A stretch of 64,000 bases of DNA from Sediminibacterium magnilacihabitans (GTDB lineage Bacteria; Bacteroidota; Bacteroidia; Chitinophagales; Chitinophagaceae), in the NCBI GenBank assembly GCA_002973575.1, contig PVEQ01000014.1, forward strand, positions 1 through 64,000. Reading direction: 5' to 3'. Below the pieces are notes generated by a model that did not search any database, had not been told where the DNA came from, and worked only from the letters and a program-made list of their open reading frames with translations. Both the position numbers and the translations under genes were made by a program. Below, piece by piece: positions 63,621 through 64,000 of the stretch. Position 1 is the first letter of the stretch. Each line of letters begins with the position of its first letter.

Positions 63621-64000
63621 TCAGGATCGCTCTTCCCATACCTGCACAAGCTGCGTCAACACATCAACCGCTTTTTCCATATCACGCACACCGATCCATT
63701 CGTGTTTGCTGTGAATGGCTTGCATGCCGGTGAAAATATTCGGACAGGGCAATCCCATAAAGCTCAGCCGGCTGCCATCTGTTCCGCCCCGGATGGGTTC
63801 TTTGATCATATCCACTCCCGCGCGCCGGTAGGCTTCAGCTGCATATGCACTGATGTGCGGATGCAGGTCCAGTATTTCTTTCATGTTCCGGTACTGTTCC
63901 GTTACTTCAAATTCCATGGTGGCGCCAGGATATTGACCCAGCACGGCTATTGCCATCTGCTTCAACCTGTTTTCATATACTGCCAGTTTCGCAGTATCAA
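63621..64000 (-). CDS. pepT: Peptidase T (tripeptidase), C-terminal part
   Basis: Only the C-terminal 125 or so residues are in the window; the frame is open to base 64000 and continues beyond. KEPIRGGTDGSRLSFMGLPC and PNIFTGMQAIHSKHEWIGV match the M20B aminotripeptidase C-terminal lobe; the His in HSKHEW is the last zinc ligand. It releases the N-terminal residue of tripeptides in the cytoplasm. A TTG inside the frame at 63965 is not a start. Confidence 0.93.
   Translation of the reverse strand, partial: DTAKLAVYENRLKQMAIAVLGQYPGATMEFEVTEQYRNMKEILDLHPHISAYAAEAYRRAGVDMIKEPIRGGTDGSRLSFMGLPCPNIFTGMQAIHSKHEWIGVRDMEKAVDVLTQLVQVWEERS

Overview
The window reads as an ordinary chromosomal stretch of a Bacteroidota bacterium, most likely family Chitinophagaceae (Chitinophaga/Niastella-like). 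Evidence in the sequence: a SusC/SusD pair, a PorP/SprF protein next to a CHU_C (gliding-motility/T9SS type B) adhesin, BlaI/M56 regulation, Bacteroidota-type promoters (TAnnTTTG at -7, TTTG-like at -33), and starts that mostly lack a Shine-Dalgarno. No rRNA, CRISPR array or intact transposon is visible, and no gap above 300 bases lacks a gene.

Layout. 0-1.2 kb: a truncated tyrosine recombinase beside tRNA-Ala(GGC), probably the scar of an integrated element. 1.4-13 kb: housekeeping genes (eukaryote-like citrate synthase, LptF/G permease, tgt, a GT2 glycosyltransferase, rsmG, M1 peptidase, rsmI, purS, pssA, pepP), then a coiled-coil membrane protein and a decayed ParE-type toxin-antitoxin pair. 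13.4-20.4 kb: PorP/SprF, a 1250-residue PKD/CHU_C surface protein and recG, whose conserved N-terminus runs into an inverted repeat without a normal start codon. 20.5-32.3 kb: trpS, deoxynucleoside kinase, pckA, a GlcD-like oxidase, a beta-barrel protein, a LOG protein, a sodium symporter, an O-methyltransferase, a LysM glucosaminidase, hpt and a VWA protein.

32.3-34.9 kb: the most unusual module. A BlaI repressor is followed by a BlaR1-like M56 membrane protease whose extracytoplasmic part is a complete cell-wall amidase (Amidase_3) followed by TonB-plug-like segments. Two 16-bp palindromes in the blaI promoter look like its own operators. 35-38.6 kb: lpxB, a 59-residue membrane protein, and divergent metX/metZ for methionine synthesis.

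38.6-48.9 kb: a carbohydrate locus with GH130, ThuA and ChbG-like proteins, an MFS permease, a Gfo/Idh/MocA dehydrogenase, a Dabb protein, a Tat-exported sugar isomerase, GH3, a Nudix-type transcription regulator and a HAD phosphatase. 48.9-58.8 kb: a SusC-SusD-FG-GAP/UnbV-PAP2/haloperoxidase operon. 59-63.5 kb: two paralogous GMC oxidoreductases flanking an AraC regulator, without the usual small partner subunit. The window ends inside pepT. The GMC, ThuA, Gfo/Idh/MocA and isomerase families together hint at sugar breakdown through 3-keto intermediates; that link is inference.
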